From NCBI GenBank assembly GCA_007258455.2, contig VDFB02000001.1, forward strand, positions 16,674,162-16,738,161: DNA of 64,000 bases. The letters are read 5' to 3'. The notes below the pieces were generated by a model. The model had not been told where the DNA came from. It searched no databases and saw only the letters and a list, made by a program, of their open reading frames with translations. This document shows, piece after piece, positions 58,931-64,000 of this stretch. Each line of letters opens with the position of its first letter. Positions within the stretch are counted from its first letter, which is position 1. The translations under genes and the position numbers were made by a program. Origin of the DNA: Sequoia sempervirens. Its lineage: Eukaryota > Streptophyta > Pinopsida > Cupressales > Cupressaceae.

Positions 58931-60283
58931 CAAAACGTCAAAAACATCCAAATATTTGAAAAAATCCATCTGTCTCATCTCTCTTTCACTCGCAATAATC
59001 AATCATCCATAATAAACTGATCATCACTTTCATCCTTTGGTAAAACAAACAAAAACAATCACAACAGTCAGCAAATGCAAGCTTCAATCGTAAAATCAAA
59101 AGCAAACAACAAACCTCTAAAACAAAATCAAACACTTGATCATTCACAAACATGTCAGTCAACTTTATATCATTAGCCTATCAATCAACTTATCAAACCA
59201 TCATCATCATGTACAATGCATGTCCTAGGATATATCGTTCCGACAATGGGCATCATTTATGGATATCACCTTGGATTCCTATACTATCAAAACACATCCC
59301 TTTGGCTGAAGGTATGAAGAACATTGACTTGTTTGTGTACTTGGTCTTTTCTTTTGGTTTATCTTATTGCGCTCATTCCAAGGACCTCTCGATGATATCC
59401 GAACGAAGGATTTAGAGAGATAGGAATGGGGCAATGATCATTATCTTTTGTCTGCTGTGCTTGTTGGACGCTCTTGTAAAATAACTTGGCGAATACTTGC
59501 TTTGTTAGGTACGCCCTAGCAAGGTTTCCATATGTCAAGTGTGAACAAGAATAATCCTATTTGCTTGTTGAGTCAAAGTCCATCACACTAGGTACCACGC
59601 CATCCTGGTTCTTGATACCTTGATGCATCGTACCTATGTGTGTTATCAAACATAAAGTAAGCGACTCTTTGAAAATCCCAATCCTTGATAAGAAAATCAT
59701 CATCATTTATCATCATCATCTCTAATAAAGTCTCGACCAATCATGGACTTGTGGGATCCTCTTGTCATCATCTCATTTCCACGCTAACATTGCATCATAA
59801 ATATTCCATCATGCATCCATCCTGCATCCACAAACCATTCGCATGCATCCATCCTGCATCCATCATGCATCCATCCTACATCTGCAAACCATCAATATTC
59901 TGCATATCTTCTCACATACATATCATCATCATAATATAGATCTGTTAGTCTCTCATAATTCATCCATTGCACAATCACAACATATCACATCATCAATCTC
60001 ATCCATCTCATATCATATAATCATTTAAGTTGTTTAGGATAATATAGATTTGTTATTCTAAGCATCTTGAAATCATCTCATTTGCATCGTCGTCCATAAT
60101 CATCCATTTTGAACCTCTTTATCGCAAGATCAACCCTCAAATTGAATCTTTTTGCTTGATCTCTCAAGGGGGCAATGTACTAGTGTACTTCTTTTCGCTG
60201 GGGCATCCGAAAAATCAGAAAATTTTCAAATTTCGATCGCAGCAAGTTTATTCTTTGAACCATCGCAACAAGTACATTGCTTC
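58931..60283 (+). other. 3' zone of element E, second part
   Basis: Noncoding. CATCC-rich microsatellite-like stretches at about 59,805-59,885 (repeats of ATGCATCCATCC). TCAAGGGGGCAATGTACTAG at about 60,166 marks a second G tract before the purine tract. Confidence 0.5.
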
Positions 60284-60297
60284 AAAGAGGGGAAAAA
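60284..60297 (+). other. Polypurine tract of element E
   Basis: AAAGAGGGGAAAAA directly before the 3' LTR. Identical to that of element D. Confidence 0.88.
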
Positions 60298-61284
60298 TGT
60301 AGACACGTCAAATTGACATAATGCATTCAACTAGGTCATATTCATCCATTCAGCGAATAAATCAAGTTTATTTACCAATCTCCTAAAGTCATCAGTTTAA
60401 ATCAAATAAATCAACTTGATCCCATCACCCTCCTTTTAATTAAATAAATCAAGCCTTTTATTTAATTAAATATGAGATCACATTTCATCCTTTTCTGATT
60501 TAAATAAATCAGGTATTTAAGTCTTAAAAGTCAAAATCATCTAATCAACATTAAATCAACATAATCATCATCTATTTAATCTAACCCTGATTAAATACTC
60601 ACCCACTTGCATTCTCTAGATTTGGCCACTTGCACATGAAATTGCATTTAATTGATTTATCAAAATCTTTATTTTCAACTTGGCATAAAGGGAGAATATT
60701 CTCCAAGTTTGAATCTCCCCCCAAGTGGACATGTACACCCAACAGAGCATTTATGAGGCCTTACATGTCTCTTGCATGTCCCCTTCCAAAGTCAAACTCA
60801 ACATTCATTGCCAATTTGAATTCAAATTCTCCCTCTCATGGGCACTCTTCCCAAATCTTGCACATACATCAACCAATCACCACTTGACAAGTGGCCTTAT
60901 CTTATTGGCTTGATCTTTGTCCCACATTGGTCCCTCTTCAATACTCAGCATTTGAAAATCTTTAAATACAAGCTTCATCTTTGAGCAACTCCTCCACAAC
61001 TTTTATGCAAGGTTACTCTCTTCATTTGAGATTGGATCTTGTCCATTTCACCCCATCATCTCCATCATTTACACAATTTAAGCTTTGATCAAGGATTGGG
61101 AAAGGGTCACTAGCACATGTGACACCAATCCACTATGGGATAGGTTTAATGTCATGTTTTTGTATGCTTTTATTTGGTTTCCCTTGTTTCATTTATGGCA
61201 TGATTAACATGGCTTATTATTCCATAGGGATGTTGAAATGTTGCTTTATTTTAAACTAACATTTTACAGATTTTAGCATCCACA
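60298..61284 (+). repeat. 3' LTR of element E
   Basis: TGTAGACACG...TCCACA, 987 bp. Positions 60,298-61,030 align without gaps to the 5' LTR with 9 mismatches; 61,031-61,284 is largely different. TTTAAATA at 60,961-60,968, the same offset as in the 5' LTR. Confidence 0.92.
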
Positions 61285-62031
61285 TTTATGTATGCGAAGA
61301 TATTTAAAAAATTGAAAATTACAAAAACTGCGCCAAGTGACATACCTGGAAAATCTGGTCAAATTTTGTCATGAAAAGATTGTTGCCAATGAAATTTTGT
61401 ACCCTTCAATTGTTGAAATGAGTATCGATTTGAATAGTTCCACAAAGGTTGAACCAGTCCTCACAAGAGTGAAAAAATATTGAGAAATGAAAATATCGGA
61501 CTCAAAAACAACAATACCCAACACAAATTTGGAAATCTGAAAAGGGCAATGTTGGCAAAAGAAGAGAAAACGTAGCAAGTGTCTTACCTCCAAATAGTGG
61601 TTTGTGATGTTCGGTTTTATGAGAATTTTTCACCAAAGGTTGTGGCACGAGTATGTTGCGGCTTTATTGCCAGCACAAATAGATCCTACACCTATTGAAG
61701 CCCTCCCAACAAAACTACCCTCGAAGGACCACCATTTGGCATGTTGGAGCTCAACAGTTGGAGCCCATGCATTCCTCAACTTCCAGTGCATCAACCAAAG
61801 ACCCGGTTAATCACAATTGTGGATATCCATTGAGAAAACACTTTTGTAGGCGGCCAAATTAATTTCCGGGTAGATTTATTCCAGCGTGAGAGAAACGTGA
61901 GAGAAAATGAGGGTAGATTTATTTCGGTGTGAGACAAAATGAGTGGGTTGTGCCCACAATTAATAGCCTATCGGCTAACTAGCACTTGCACCGAGATGAG
62001 GTGCAATGGTTACGCCGATTGTAATTTATAT

Positions 62032-62050
62032 AGAACATTCTAGAATGTTT
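62032..62050 (+). promoter_or_regulatory. Perfect heat-shock-element-like palindrome
   Basis: GAACATTCTAGAATGTTTT contains GAA-nn-TTC-nn-GAA, the core consensus of a plant heat-shock element, within the 16-bp palindrome AACATTCTAGAATGTT. TATATTTTA follows at once. No transcript or ORF is tied to it, so the role is speculative. Confidence 0.35.
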
Positions 62051-62280
62051 TATATTTTAGCAAGTATTGATTTGTAGAGTATCTTACGCATAGATGGTTC
62101 CATAGTTTTTATGATAGTTGGATAAATTTAAAGTCTTAAGCTTAGAAATTTTGAAAAGATGGTCATCTCATGTTTATTTTAACAATTAATGTTAAAAATT
62201 ATAAATGCATATCATATGAAAAATGAATTTATTATATTGAATAAATTCCATCTAATATTCTTATTCTTTTTAAAAATAGA

Positions 62281-62340
62281 AATGAAACTTAAAGTGTCAA
62301 CCATATATATAAATATATGGTTGACACTTTAAATTTCATT
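62281..62340. repeat. 60-bp foldback (hairpin) repeat
   Basis: Arms of 28 bp, beginning AATGAAACTTAAAGTGTCAA and ending CATATAT, pair with one mismatch around a four-base loop. Weaker inverted similarity continues for about 25 bp outside. This could be a MITE centre or a small-RNA precursor-like fold. Confidence 0.75.
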
Positions 62341-63736
62341 TATAAAACTAAAAGAAGAATGACAACACTAAAACTTTAAAATCAAAGTGTCTTTAAACCC
62401 AGATTTAAATCAAATATTTATGATTGTTAATGTTGGCATTAAAAAAGATGAAAACTTTCTAAAATTCATTTAAGATATAACAATAAAAGCCTAGTAGAAT
62501 GGTGACTTAGAGGAGGTGGAGGTTGGAAAGTTGGTCAAGTGAGGTGGGTGTTCTATAATCTATATAATTCATGTGGATTGTATTGTTTTGGCTTCTATAA
62601 CCTATATAATTCATGTGTTAGGGGGAAGCAGTTTTATGGTGGATTTAAAAACCTTAAAGGCAATTTTATATAATCTGATTATTTTTCATTGTTGTCTATT
62701 GAACTCTTAAATTCAATGGAAGTGGCTATTCAAATCAGATGTAAATTTGTAATGCACCATACCAATGTATTTAGAGAATACATAGACCTAAGTTGTACAA
62801 ATTTCTTTAACTCAAATGAGTTCTATATATGCATTCATTTTGACATGTTAATGGTTTACTGGATTTAGATTCATCCCCTTCAGTAGGTAGATTCTTTTAT
62901 GCTTCTAGTTTGATTCAAAGGTTTGCAAGCTTTACAACAAGGTGGGATTGTACATAGTTTCAGCTAGGTAGAGTAATATTTAAAAACAAAAGTGTACTTA
63001 GTTTCCATAGATTTCCAAGTGCAAATAGCTACATGTTCTAAGTACAAACACTAAAATGATTGATCACTTGTTTCCTGTGCAGGATTTCAATTTAAGTTAC
63101 CGTCTTCATGTAGGTCAAATTGATCAAGTATAAACATAGAACTCCACTTTATAAAATATTAACAACATTAAAATTGAGTTCATTTCTCTCTAGCATGAGA
63201 ACACTTTCGTGGCCATCAAACAGACAGTGCATGATGGGATCTACTTGAGAATTTATATATAATCTCACCAGAAACTGAGCTATCAAGAAAGGTTTAACAA
63301 TACATTGTAGAATTTGGGTTGTTTGGGTGTTTAAATACTAATTTTTTTGATATGTCGTGACTTTTTCTCCAGAATTTTGGATTGCAAATAATTCTCGTAG
63401 TTATGGATAGTTTATGACACTAATAATGTTATGCATGATCATTTGTGCCACTTTCGTTTATTTTTTCATCGTAAAGAAGTGTGGAGAGGTGAAAAATATT
63501 GAAATCCTTTAAAACATAATGAAAAGAGGAAGACAACATGATCAGAAATACATGAATATACTTAGTAATGAAGATCACTGAGAAATACAAAATTGCAAAC
63601 AAATTTTGAAGATGTTTTCTTCATTTCTATCTATTGAACTCTTTGCTTCATCTTTTCTTCTATCTACACATGAAATAGCAATCTTACCTCAAAGGGTGCA
63701 ATTATAAGCACAAAGTTGGGATAGAGAAACAAATTA

Positions 63737-63925
<189 letters not shown>

Positions 63926-64000
63926 CTAAAGCTAACATTTCCAATCAATCTATAAGGGCGTTTTATACATTCAAATCTTCCAGTTTGAATTAATTTAATG

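Larger units (their letters stand above)
52812..61284 (+). mobile_element. Element E: complete non-autonomous LTR retrotransposon
   Basis: LTRs 52,812-53,803 (992 bp) and 60,298-61,284 (987 bp) flanked by the duplication TTTAT at 52,807-52,811 and 61,285-61,289. Internal 6.5 kb with one long ORF, W-I-P-K block, integrase zinc-region remnant, hairpin pair, GGGGGCA tract, A-rich array and purine tract, in the same order as C and D. No protease, RT, RNase H or integrase core. The two LTRs are near-identical only over their first 733 bp. Confidence 0.9.

Noticed and set aside
58609..59020. Lys/Asn/Phe-rich repeat proteins on both strands
   Set aside because: They are produced by the 27-bp A-rich tandem array, whose period is a multiple of three. 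No start context or domain.
61604..61810. Possible host gene exon of 68 codons
   Set aside because: No recognisable domain, no splice partners, and AT-rich noncoding context.

Overview
The window is plant nuclear DNA built almost entirely of transposable elements, with no intact host gene. AT-rich sequence, metavirid (Ty3/gypsy) and Copia polyproteins, LTRs of 1-1.5 kb, deep nesting and heavily decayed old elements suggest a very large seed-plant genome, probably a gymnosperm (inference). No bacterial, organellar, tRNA, rRNA or CRISPR feature was seen. | Left half (1-29.7 kb) is a four-level nest. A minus-strand Copia element (A; gag 26.3-27.2 kb, tRNA-iMet-type primer site, LTR from 27,260 interrupted by a LINE-like insert) was invaded by a minus-strand Ty3/gypsy element (B; 5' LTR 25,276-26,311, leader arrays, gag 22.0-22.9 kb and 4.2-4.6 kb, protease about 3.4 kb, G-patch about 2.5 kb, RT running off the left edge at its YVDD box). 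B's gag is split by element C (4,646-22,000, minus; 5-bp duplication GTTAT). C is split by element D (7,383-16,124, plus; duplication GAAAT). B's RT also carries a 982-bp inverted-repeat DNA element. | Middle (30-39.3 kb): a decayed plus-strand Ty3/gypsy element F (gag, protease, RT, RNase H, integrase, 32.1-37.15 kb) with many stops and lost catalytic residues. It has a small inverted-repeat element just after its primer site and is cut at its 3' end by the LTR of element G (37,167-38,662). | Then come a CACTA-like terminus with TTTAGTCATT subterminal repeats (39.3-39.7 kb), a minus-strand remnant of a RanBPM-like CTLH/CRA gene (42.1-42.5 kb), and a 4.2-kb LTR-bounded unit H with duplication GATAA (43,168-47,352). 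A SINE-like sequence lies at 50.9 kb. Element E (52,812-61,284, plus; duplication TTTAT) follows, then an unassigned tail with a perfect heat-shock-element-like palindrome and a 60-bp foldback. | The most interesting theme is that C, D and E, although different in sequence, share one unusual layout and carry no reverse transcriptase. The layout is: long Pro/Ser/Asn/Gln-rich ORF; W-[IV]-P-K block; in D and C a G-patch remnant; in D and E a remnant of the integrase zinc-binding region; a pair of short hairpins with compensatory changes; a GGGGGCA tract; an A-rich tandem array; and a purine tract next to the LTR. They look like a family of large non-autonomous LTR elements derived from a B-type parent. 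In E the two LTRs are about 99% identical over 733 bp and then abruptly diverge, although one target duplication brackets the element.
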